Part shown: in pieces, positions 1 through 5,306 of the stretch
Layout: each line of letters begins with the position of its first letter
Position numbering within the stretch: position 1 is the stretch's first letter
Assembly: GCA_002787295.1 (NCBI GenBank)
Contig: PCWJ01000041.1
Location: 1 to 12,625, forward strand
Origin: Candidatus Nealsonbacteria bacterium CG11_big_fil_rev_8_21_14_0_20_37_68
GTDB taxonomy: Bacteria; Patescibacteriota; Minisyncoccia; Minisyncoccales; GCA-002782225
Direction of reading: 5' to 3'
DNA: 12,625 nucleotides
The notes under the pieces: model-generated
What the model saw: only the letters and a program-made list of their open reading frames with translations
What the model was told of the DNA's origin: nothing
Databases searched by the model: none
Position numbers and translations under genes: made by a program

Positions 1-1
1 A

Positions 2-541
2 AGGATTTCTCTTGACCAAGATTACATAGATAATCTTGTTTTTAAGCTAAACCATAGCTTAAAAAGTTTGAACCCTGAGTTCAAAAAATTAAGAGTACCC
101 CAAGGAACCGGATTCGAACTAACGCAAGCATGCTCCAAATTCACTAAATTTTCGGCAGAAACTGTCGTTTCTATTCTCAAGTCGTTTCTCTCTTTTCTTT
201 CTCAAAGAAGGGGGGTTGAAAGAAATCTTTTAGCAAAAAGGTTTATTAAAGGTATTTTTTACTCTAAAGAAAACGTCAAAATAACCCTGTTTTATTCGGA
301 AAATTCAGAAAATTCTGAAACTAAACAAAGCCCTGCCTTGCTTTCGCAAGGCAGGGCAAATTTTTCTGCAGGAACAAGCGCAAGCTCGTTCCCCCCTCAA
401 GAAAATAAGTTCGTATCCGACTACTCTGGCTGCGGGGCCTGGACTCGAACCAGGATTAGATGCTCCAGGGGCATCTGTCCTACCCAAATTAGACGACCCC
501 GCAATGATTCGCAAAAATTTACACTTTTAGGTATTTTCTGA
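2..541 (+). CDS. 5'-truncated ORF, possible serine-recombinase C-terminal end
   Basis: The frame is open from the window edge for about 180 codons to a TGA at 539-541, a length unlikely by chance in DNA this AT-rich. The first ~105 residues look protein-like: charged and amphipathic, with a stretch reading AKRFIKGIFYSKENVKITLF near residues 78-97. That pattern resembles the end of the C-terminal region of large serine recombinases, but no catalytic domain lies in the window, so the family call is a guess. The later part reads through a 12-bp palindrome (330-357), antisense through the tRNA-Gln gene (427-503), and into the 3' end of ftsX on the other strand, so the true functional C-terminus may be earlier. 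No start codon is visible because the gene begins before the window. A recombinase ending inside a tRNA gene would fit an element integrated at that tRNA. If it is not a recombinase, its function is unknown. Confidence 0.4.
   Translation, partial: RISLDQDYIDNLVFKLNHSLKSLNPEFKKLRVPQGTGFELTQACSKFTKFSAETVVSILKSFLSFLSQRRGVERNLLAKRFIKGIFYSKENVKITLFYSENSENSETKQSPALLSQGRANFSAGTSASSFPPQENKFVSDYSGCGAWTRTRIRCSRGICPTQIRRPRNDSQKFTLLGIF
330..357 (-). terminator. Hairpin downstream of ftsX/tRNA-Gln
   Basis: A perfect 12-bp stem (GCCCTGCCTTGC, loop TTTC) is followed on the minus strand by TTTGTTTC. It lies about 70 nt past the 3' end of tRNA-Gln, where the prfB-ftsE-ftsX-tRNA transcript should stop. On the plus strand it is followed by AAATTTTT, so it could act in both directions. 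Confidence 0.5.
427..503 (-). tRNA. tRNA-Gln (anticodon CTG), CCA encoded
   Basis: All four arms fold. The acceptor is TGCGGGG with CCCCGCA, the D stem GTCT/GGAC, the anticodon stem GATGC/GCATC, and the T arm CCTGG-TTCGAGT-CCAGG. The discriminator is G73, followed by an encoded CCA (427-429). The loop CCCTGGA places CTG at positions 34-36. U1-A72 and G73 are typical of bacterial tRNA-Gln and agree with the anticodon; U1-A72 is also the pair recognised by the GatCAB amidotransferase. Position 33 is C instead of the near-universal U, and position 37 is G. The gene starts 15 nt after the ftsX stop codon, with no room for its own promoter, so it is probably cut from the ftsX mRNA. Confidence 0.9.
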
Positions 542-1427
542 TTGCGATTGAGCTGGCAAGAACCCCTATACTGACTCCGGTAATTATTTGAATTAAGAGA
601 ATAACAAAAATATGGCCGGTGAAAAAACCAAGGAGATTTAAACCGGGCACAAAACTCTCAATTTTAGGATTCAGCAAAAATAGGGCTCCTCCAAAAATTA
701 AAGCGGTTATTAAAGCGGCGAAAATTCCAATAATTATTCCCTGGACTATAAAGGGACCTCGAATGAAAAAATTAGAAGCTCCAACCAGTCTCATAGTACC
801 TATTTCTTGCTTTGAATTATAAAGAGATAATTGAATTTGCGAAAATCCTACTAAAATTGCAATTGCTGCCAGAAATATGCTGAAAATAATACCAAATTTA
901 TTAACCTGATAATTAATAAAAAGAAGTTTTTGCAGAACCGATTTCTTTTGATAGTAATCAATCTTCTCTACTAAGGGCTTAAACTCTTCTTTTTCCAAGA
1001 AACTAATTATTCCTTCGTAAGAAGAAGTGTCCAAAGCCTTAATGCTTAAAGAGGCTAAAAAGGGATTTATGCCAAGTTCTTCTAAGGACTCCATCAAAAC
1101 CGGATCTTCTTTGTGTCTTTCCGTAAATTTTTCAAGAGCCTCTGCCTTTGAAATATATTCCGTGCTTTTTACTTCAGGAATTTTAGAAATTTGTTGCGAA
1201 ATTTTAAAAATTTCTTCCTCCGAAGAATTTTCTTTAAAATAGACGCTCACATCTACTTTTTTCTGGATGGCTTCAATTAAAAACTTAGCCGGTCTCTGAA
1301 AAAGATAAAGAGAGGTAACTAAAGAAATAACTATCACTAAAACAAAAATAACGGCGAGGTTGGGTCCGGGATTCCGAGAAAAATTTATCCAACCAAAATG
1401 AAATATTCTTTTAAGAGAGGTAAACAT
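519..1427 (-). CDS. ftsX: Cell division protein FtsX, membrane subunit of FtsEX
   Basis: 302 aa. FtsX is the permease-like partner of FtsE. In other bacteria FtsEX sits in the divisome and controls peptidoglycan hydrolases across the membrane rather than moving a solute. The topology fits: TM1 near 24-43, a large extracytoplasmic domain near 44-175 rich in charged helices, TM2 near 178-197, TM3 near 225-251 and TM4 near 272-295. The conserved EIGTMRLVGAS stretch is at 208-218. Length is normal. It lies 17 nt after ftsE; the spacer is AT-rich with a repeated ATTAGAA and no Shine-Dalgarno, so translation is probably coupled to ftsE. The hydrolase or activator that it would drive is not in the window. 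Confidence 0.95.
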   Translation of the reverse strand: MFTSLKRIFHFGWINFSRNPGPNLAVIFVLVIVISLVTSLYLFQRPAKFLIEAIQKKVDVSVYFKENSSEEEIFKISQQISKIPEVKSTEYISKAEALEKFTERHKEDPVLMESLEELGINPFLASLSIKALDTSSYEGIISFLEKEEFKPLVEKIDYYQKKSVLQKLLFINYQVNKFGIIFSIFLAAIAILVGFSQIQLSLYNSKQEIGTMRLVGASNFFIRGPFIVQGIIIGIFAALITALIFGGALFLLNPKIESFVPGLNLLGFFTGHIFVILLIQIITGVSIGVLASSIAIRKYLKV

Positions 1428-1444
1428 AAATTAGAAATTAGAAA

Positions 1445-2125
1445 TTATATTATGAATCGGCCTTTTTCTTCATCCCTGATTATCTCCCCCTGCTCTAAAG
1501 TAACCACTCTTTCTTTTAAACTATCAATTATTTCCCCATGGTGGGTAGCTAAAATAACAGTGGTTCCCAGCTTATGAATTTTCTTTAAAAGCCGAATTAT
1601 ATCTTGAGTATGATAGGGATCGAGATTACCCGTCGGCTCGTCAGCTAAAATTAGCTGAGGACGGTGAGCAATGGCCCTGGCGATGGCTGCTCTTTGCTGT
1701 TCCCCCCCGGAAAGTTGGTTGGGGAAATTATGAGACCTATTTTCCAATTCTACTATCTCTAAAATCTGAAGGGTCTCCCTGGCAATTTCTCTATCGCTTC
1801 TTCCCATCAGTTCCATTACATAGGCAATGTTTTCATAAACAGTTTTGGAGGGCAAAAGTTTATAGTCTTGAAAGATGGCTCCAATTTTCCGACGGAATTT
1901 AGGAAGATTCCTGGAATTAATCTTAGAAATATCTTTTCCCTCAAAAAAAATTTTACCTCGGGTAGGCTGCTCAATCGCTAAAAGCAGTTTTAATAGGGTG
2001 GTCTTTCCTGCCCCAGATCGCCCGACAATACAAACAAATTCTTTTTCTTTAATGTCAAAAGAAACATTATTTATGGCTATAATGTTTTGAGGATAGACTT
2101 TGGTAATGTTTTGAAATTTAATCAT
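1445..2125 (-). CDS. ftsE: Cell division ATP-binding protein FtsE
   Basis: 226 aa, the usual FtsE length. This is the ABC-type ATPase subunit of FtsEX; ATP binding and hydrolysis in the cytoplasm drive the conformational signal passed through FtsX. Every ABC motif is intact: Walker A GRSGAGKT (35-42), Q-loop Q86, signature LSGGE (138-142) with QQR following, Walker B LILADEP (158-164), and H-loop histidine at 195 in ATHH. The start ATG overlaps the prfB stop by 8 nt (ATGATTAA), with AGGA a few bases upstream inside the prfB end, so the two are translationally coupled. A prfB-ftsE-ftsX order is also known from other bacteria. Confidence 0.97.
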   Translation of the reverse strand: MIKFQNITKVYPQNIIAINNVSFDIKEKEFVCIVGRSGAGKTTLLKLLLAIEQPTRGKIFFEGKDISKINSRNLPKFRRKIGAIFQDYKLLPSKTVYENIAYVMELMGRSDREIARETLQILEIVELENRSHNFPNQLSGGEQQRAAIARAIAHRPQLILADEPTGNLDPYHTQDIIRLLKKIHKLGTTVILATHHGEIIDSLKERVVTLEQGEIIRDEEKGRFII

Positions 2126-3273
2126 TTTTCCTAAGTTTTAATTCCGAAGGAATCAAGGTTCTCGCCGAAGGCGAGGTTCTTATTTCGGCTTCTATAAATT
2201 TATCTAAATTGCCGTCTAAAACCCCTTCTGTATCCGATGTCTCAACTCCGGTCCGAAGATCTTTAACCATCTTGTACGGATGCAAAACGTAGGACCTGAT
2301 TTGATTTCCCCATTCTATTGAAACGGGTTTACCTTTAAGTTCTGTTATTTCTTTTTCTTTTTCTTTTTCTTTCAGTTGATAGAGTTTGGCACGCAAAACC
2401 CCCATTGCTTTTTGCCGATTTAACCCTTGCAGTCTTTCGCTTTGCGAAGAAACCGTAATTTTAGTTGGCAAATGGGTGATTCTCACCGCTGATTCTCTTC
2501 GATTGACACACTGGCCGCCGGGACCGGAGGCACGGTAAAAATCAATTTTTAAATCCTCCGGCTTTATTTTGATCTCCTTTTCCATTTCCTTGCCAACATC
2601 CGGCAGAACTTCGACAAAAGCAAAGGAAGTATGACGAAGACTCTGTGCAGAAAAAGGCGAAATCCTAACCAATCTATGAACGCCCGACTCTTTTTTTAAA
2701 AAACCGTAAGCATATTTCCCCAAAATCTCCAGAGTTACGGATTTGGCTCCCGTTCTTCCTTCCGCCCCCACTTCTCCAAAAGACTGACTTATTATCTCAA
2801 CCCTAAACGACTTTTTCTCACAGTATCTCTGATACATCCTTAAAAGCATTGTAGCCCAATCCTGGGCATCCTGACCGCCGGCTCCGGAATATATAGAAAG
2901 AATGACTGAGTTCCTATCATATTTTCCGGAAAGAAAAACCTTGAATTCTTCTTTGCTGATTTTACTCCCCAAAATTCCAATTTTTTCTTCTATTTCGCCC
3001 TCCAAAGCCAAATCTTTTTCTGCCAATTTTTGCATTTCGTTTAATTCATCAGCCTCTCTTTTTAAAAACTCAAAACCCGCCAGTTCTTCTTTTAAATCAG
3101 ACAATTCTTTGGTGGCTTTAGCTGCCCCATCCTGGTCTTTCCAAAAATCTTCTTTTTGAGTTTCTTTTTCTAATTCTTTAACTCTTTTTTTCTTTTTTTC
3201 TATATCAAAGACAGTCCATCAACTGATGGAGTTTAATTTGAAGATTTTTAATTTTCTCGGCCAGCTTTTCCAT
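2118..3273 (-). CDS. prfB: Peptide chain release factor 2, with programmed +1 frameshift
   Basis: RF2 reads UAA and UGA stop codons and triggers peptide release. The main frame carries the stop-codon recognition tripeptide SPF at full-length residues 205-207, the same position as in E. coli. It also carries the catalytic GGQ at 252-254, in the context GPGGQCVNRRES (C and R replace the common H and T). The main frame has no proper start. A 22-codon leader begins with ATG at 3271-3273, preceded by AGGA, and runs to CTT-TGA at 3205-3210. Skipping one T continues with GAT ATA GAA into the main frame, giving 384 aa. The C-terminus is about 19 residues longer than in E. coli RF2 and includes a palindrome-encoded stretch. 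The gene overlaps ftsE by 8 nt. Confidence 0.96.
2141..2175. repeat. Two adjacent GAA-loop palindromes in the prfB 3' end
   Basis: ATTCC-GAA-GGAAT (2141-2153) and CTCGCC-GAA-GGCGAG (2161-2175), given on the plus strand. Both are inside the extra C-terminal codons of RF2. The second is bordered by GGTTCT on one side and the same GGTTCT on the other. Confidence 0.7.
3205..3210 (-). promoter_or_regulatory. RF2 autoregulatory +1 frameshift site (CTT TGA)
   Basis: Reading the minus strand, codon 22 is CTT and codon 23 is TGA, followed by T. This is the slippery site through which RF2 controls its own synthesis in many bacteria: low RF2 slows UGA decoding and favours the +1 shift. The upstream context is TTGATGGACTGT. 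Only a weak GATGGA is present where other species have a strong Shine-Dalgarno-like stimulator. Confidence 0.93.
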
Positions 3274-3334
3274 AATCCTAAACTTAATTTATCATAAAAT
3301 GCCGAAAAATCAACCCCCACACCATAACTCAATT

Positions 3335-3364
3335 AAAAAGGCGGGGTTAAGCTTCCGCCTTTTT
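3335..3364 (-). terminator. Intrinsic terminator of purC
   Basis: Inverted repeat AAAAAGGCGG / CCGCCTTTTT with a 10-nt loop. The stem ends in a T run on the minus strand. The purC stop codon (3347-3349) lies in the loop, so half of the stem is coding sequence. It separates purC from prfB. Confidence 0.75.
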
Positions 3365-4321
3365 AGTTTTAAGGATTAAACGATCTCGAATCTCTTGGTA
3401 TCTTTCGGCCAATAACTTAATAATTTCTTCCGGTAAGTCAGGTGGAGGCGGATTTTTGTCCCAGCCGGTGCTTTCCAGCCAGTCTCGCAAAGGTTGCTTA
3501 TCATATCCTTCCTGTTGTTTTCCTGGCTGCCATTTCTCTTTTAGCCAGAACCTTGAAGAATCGGGAGTTAAAAGCTCATCAACCAAGAGAAGATTGCCTT
3601 CAATATCTATTCCGAACTCAAATTTAGTGTCGGCAATGATGATTCCCCGAGCCTCAGCATATTCCGAAGCAACCTTATAAATCTCGAAACTTTTCCCCAT
3701 TATTGTTTCGGCCCGAGAAGCAATATATTCTTTAGTTCCAAAATATCTTTCTAAAACCTGATAGAGTTCCCTTAAATCAAGGTCTTTATCATGGCCAATC
3801 TCAGCTTTAGTAGTATGCTGAATTAGTAAAAATGGTAGTCTTTCACCTTCTTTTAAATTCGGCCGAACTTTCTTCAACCACCAATCCCCCCTTTTATGCT
3901 TTTCCCAAGCAGAGCCTGCTAGATATCCCCGGACAATAAACTCAACAGGAATGACCTTGGTTTTTTTAACAATCATTATTCTCTGGGCCAAATTTTCTTT
4001 TTGCTTCTGCCCAATTTCCTGGCAAATGCGAAAGGGTTTTCCATCGTAAAAAACTACACCAATTATCCCTCGGGGAAGTTCAGTAGAAATAAGATGGTTT
4101 TTAATAATCCCTTTCTCTTCTATGAATCTAAACCAAAAATCTGAAAGCTGATTTAAAACTATACCTTTATCCGGTATCCCTTGTCGCATTACCACATCAA
4201 AAGCCGAAACCCTGTCAGTAGTTACAATCAAAAGCCGATCATCCAAATCGTAAATATCTCTTATCTTCCCCTTTTTAAACTCTTTCAAGATTATTCCGGT
4301 TTCCAGCATCGCTTTTTTCAT
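3347..4321 (-). CDS. purC: Phosphoribosylaminoimidazole-succinocarboxamide (SAICAR) synthase
   Basis: 324 aa. The enzyme joins CAIR and aspartate with ATP to form SAICAR in cytoplasmic de novo purine synthesis. Family motifs appear in order: GKIRDIYDL (18-26), TTDRVSAFDVV (34-44), EFIVRGYLAGSAW (127-139), IADTKFEFG (229-237), DELLTPDSSRFW (248-259) and DKQPLRDWL (274-282). The length fits the longer, roughly 300-residue type rather than the ~240-residue E. coli type. The ATG at 4319-4321 is supported by a strong AAAGGAGA 7 nt upstream, one of the few clear Shine-Dalgarno sequences in the window. No other purine gene is nearby, so the pathway is either dispersed or incomplete. Confidence 0.95.
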   Translation of the reverse strand: MKKAMLETGIILKEFKKGKIRDIYDLDDRLLIVTTDRVSAFDVVMRQGIPDKGIVLNQLSDFWFRFIEEKGIIKNHLISTELPRGIIGVVFYDGKPFRICQEIGQKQKENLAQRIMIVKKTKVIPVEFIVRGYLAGSAWEKHKRGDWWLKKVRPNLKEGERLPFLLIQHTTKAEIGHDKDLDLRELYQVLERYFGTKEYIASRAETIMGKSFEIYKVASEYAEARGIIIADTKFEFGIDIEGNLLLVDELLTPDSSRFWLKEKWQPGKQQEGYDKQPLRDWLESTGWDKNPPPPDLPEEIIKLLAERYQEIRDRLILKTKKAEA

Positions 4322-4357
4322 GCTTTATCTCCTTTAGCGCTCAATCATCTTAACCTT

Positions 4358-4386
4358 AATTTAGCGAGAACTGTTCTCGCTAAATT
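4358..4386. repeat. Perfect 13-bp inverted repeat upstream of purC
   Basis: AATTTAGCGAGAA and TTCTCGCTAAATT are separated by only CTG. It lies between the 3' end of the tRNA-Thr gene and the purC Shine-Dalgarno. On the minus strand a T6 run directly follows the tRNA, but no T run follows the hairpin, so it is either an atypical terminator of the tRNA unit or a processing or protein-binding structure. Confidence 0.6.
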
Positions 4387-4406
4387 GTTGCGTTTTTAAA
4401 AAACTG

Positions 4407-4584
4407 AGCCGGAGGCGGGATTCGAACTCGCGACCTATGGTTTACCTGCCCGACTTGCCTAAGCCGCCTCTCGGGATTGAACCGAGGACCTACTGTTTAC
4501 GAAACAGTTGCTCTACCACTGAGCTAAGGCGGCAAGTCAGGCGGGCGGGCGAAACCATTGCTCTAGCCACTGAGCTACTCTGGC
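4407..4584 (-). tRNA. Interrupted tRNA-Thr (CGT) hosting a nested tRNA
   Basis: The 5' half (4551-4584) gives acceptor GCCAGAG, D arm GCTC-AGTGGCTA-GAGC, stem strand ATGGT and loop start TTC. The 3' half (4407-4445) gives GTAA, ACCAT, variable AGGTC, T arm GCGAG-TTCGAAT-CCCGC, acceptor CTCCGGC and U73. Joined, the loop is TTCGTAA with anticodon CGT. The D and anticodon stems pair perfectly; the acceptor and T stem each have one A-C mismatch (4-69 and 52-62). The halves are separated by 105 nt (4446-4550) inside the anticodon loop, and that insert contains a whole tRNA-Thr. The insert is too short for a group I or II intron core. CCA is not encoded. Without splicing or ligation the outer gene is a pseudogene. 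The exact junction is ambiguous by one G. Confidence 0.75.
4462..4533 (-). tRNA. tRNA-Thr (CGT), nested inside another tRNA-Thr
   Basis: A complete cloverleaf with perfect stems: acceptor GCCGCCT/AGGCGGC, D arm GCTC-AGTGGTA-GAGC, anticodon arm ACTGT-TTCGTAA-ACAGT, variable AGGTC, and T arm CTCGG-TTCAATC-CCGAG. The anticodon is CGT, reading ACG. Position 73 is U and CCA is not encoded. The D arm, anticodon loop and variable region closely match the outer interrupted tRNA-Thr, so the two are paralogues. The gene is flanked by 17 nt on each side within the outer anticodon loop. Those flanks can pair (GCCTGACTT with AAGTCGGGC). Confidence 0.93.
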
Positions 4585-4626
4585 CTGCTCTACTTCAGAA
4601 CATTTCCTTGGCCCCCCACTTTTCGG

Positions 4627-4697
4627 AGCGAGTGAAGGGAATCGAACCCTCGTCTCAACCTTGGGAAGGTTGCATAATGCCACTATACTACACTCGC
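4627..4697 (-). tRNA. tRNA-Gly (CCC)
   Basis: Acceptor GCGAGTG/CACTCGC pairs perfectly. The anticodon arm is CAACC-TTCCCAA-GGTTG, with CCC at 34-36 and U33 present. The variable loop is AGAC, the T arm GAGGG-TTCGATT-CCCTT, and the discriminator is U73, normal for tRNA-Gly. The D arm GTAT-AGTGGCAT-TAT is weak, as in other bacterial Gly(CCC) tRNAs. The gene lies 42 nt upstream of the interrupted tRNA-Thr and downstream of ftsB, so the tRNAs may share one transcript. Confidence 0.92.
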
Positions 4698-4712
4698 AAA
4701 AATCTTCACCCA

Positions 4713-4739
4713 GTTAAATGGTTGCGAAGCAAATTTAAC
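4713..4739 (-). repeat. Hairpin between ftsB and tRNA-Gly
   Basis: GTTAAAT..TTGC pairs with GCAA..ATTTAAC around a GAA loop: 11 bp with a two-base bulge. On the minus strand it begins five nt after the ftsB stop, and an ATTTTT run lies about 10 nt further on, just before tRNA-Gly. It may be a weak terminator or a processing site. Confidence 0.45.
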
Positions 4740-4744
4740 GGGGT

Positions 4745-5176
4745 TCACCAGAATTTCAATTTTTCTGCTCCTTTTTGTAGTAAACTTCTAACTGGGGCTA
4801 AAAACTTCTCAAAAAATTTCTTTTTTTCTTTTATTTCTTCCCTCTCTGTCTCCTCTTTGACAAAGGCTATCACTCCTTCTCCCGGATTTTTTAAATTTAA
4901 TTTTTCCCTGGCAATTTCTTCTAAGTATTCTTCTGATTTTTGATAAGAAATCCCAGCTTGTAATTCTTTTTTCCTTTCTTCTAAAACTTGAATTTGATTT
5001 TTAAGGGATTCAATTTGACTGCTCAATTTTGACCTTTTTTGATTTATTTTTAAATTAGCGAATATCAAAAACCCAATTATGGCTATTATTAAAATCCCCA
5101 GCAGGGCATAAGAAAGTATAGACTGCCTCGATTGCCTCGACTGCCTCTTTTTAAATTTTTTAAATTTTGCTACCAT
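4745..5176 (-). CDS. FtsB/DivIC-family septum formation initiator
   Basis: 143 aa. A basic cytoplasmic N-terminus (1-19) is followed by one transmembrane helix (about 20-41), a heptad-rich coiled coil (about 45-75) and a DivIC-like module around SEEYLEEIAREKLNLKNPGE (81-100). After that comes a charged tail. This is the architecture of FtsB/DivIC/FtsL proteins, which link early and late divisome parts and help activate septal peptidoglycan synthesis. The N-terminus contains RQS three times, encoded by a 9-nt tandem repeat near 5122-5149. The tail after residue 105 is longer than in E. coli FtsB. There is no Shine-Dalgarno before the ATG at 5174-5176. A divergent small ORF begins 7 nt away. 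DivIC and FtsB cannot be distinguished from sequence alone. Confidence 0.85.
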   Translation of the reverse strand: MVAKFKKFKKRQSRQSRQSILSYALLGILIIAIIGFLIFANLKINQKRSKLSSQIESLKNQIQVLEERKKELQAGISYQKSEEYLEEIAREKLNLKNPGEGVIAFVKEETEREEIKEKKKFFEKFLAPVRSLLQKGAEKLKFW

Positions 5177-5182
5177 ATAAGT

Positions 5183-5278
5183 ATGAAATCGAAATCCATT
5201 TTAAAAATAGTTTGGATTATTCTAATCTCTTTAGTCGTTTTAAGTATGTTTGGTTTTTTGCTTGCTCCGCTGTTTTAA
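5183..5278 (+). CDS. Small single-pass membrane protein, divergent from ftsB
   Basis: An ORF of 31 codons from ATG at 5183-5185 to TAA at 5276-5278. The N-terminus MKSKSILK is basic and is followed by a continuous hydrophobic helix (about residues 9-31, with W, I, L, V and F) ending APLF. This is the form of a small inner-membrane protein with its N-terminus inside. The start is 6 nt from the ftsB start on the other strand; neither start has a Shine-Dalgarno, so any promoters lie within the neighbouring coding sequences. It fills nearly all of the space between ftsB and lepA. Function is unknown, and chance remains possible at this length. Confidence 0.5.
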   Translation: MKSKSILKIVWIILISLVVLSMFGFLLAPLF

Positions 5279-5306
5279 TTTAGCAAATTTTGGGTACTTT
5301 TTCAAC

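Noticed and set aside
17..43. Hairpin CAAGATTA/TAATCTTG followed by TTTTT, looking like a plus-strand terminator
   Set aside because: It lies inside a long open frame and has a weak AT-rich stem; two more small hairpins follow at 44-60 and 67-85, also within the frame. Kept only as an alternative if the frame proves not to be coding.
67..85. TTTGAAC/GTTCAAA hairpin resembling the one at 10785-10803
   Set aside because: Shared arms are only 7 nt, loops differ, and contexts are unrelated; chance is likely.
91..140. tmRNA-like 5' motif (GGATTCGA followed by GCATGC) or T-loop of an antisense tRNA (TTCGAAT)
   Set aside because: No matching 3' tRNA-like half, tag ORF or acceptor partner was found within 400 nt on either strand; the bases fit the open coding frame.
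2118..3104. prfB starting at the TTG near 3104
   Set aside because: Conserved RF2 sequence continues upstream to the frameshift site, and the SD-supported ATG at 3271-3273 gives the correct positions for SPF and GGQ.
3286..3313. Possible prfB promoter (TTGATT, 16 nt, TAAATT)
   Set aside because: Only four of six matches in each box, and it would leave a leader of about six bases that cuts into the SD.
4446..4550. Group I or group II intron in the tRNA-Thr anticodon loop
   Set aside because: At 105 nt, mostly filled by a tRNA, there is no room for a catalytic core.
4437..4943. 168-codon plus-strand frame
   Set aside because: It is antisense to three tRNA genes and to ftsB; its sequence is the typical tRNA-antisense translation.
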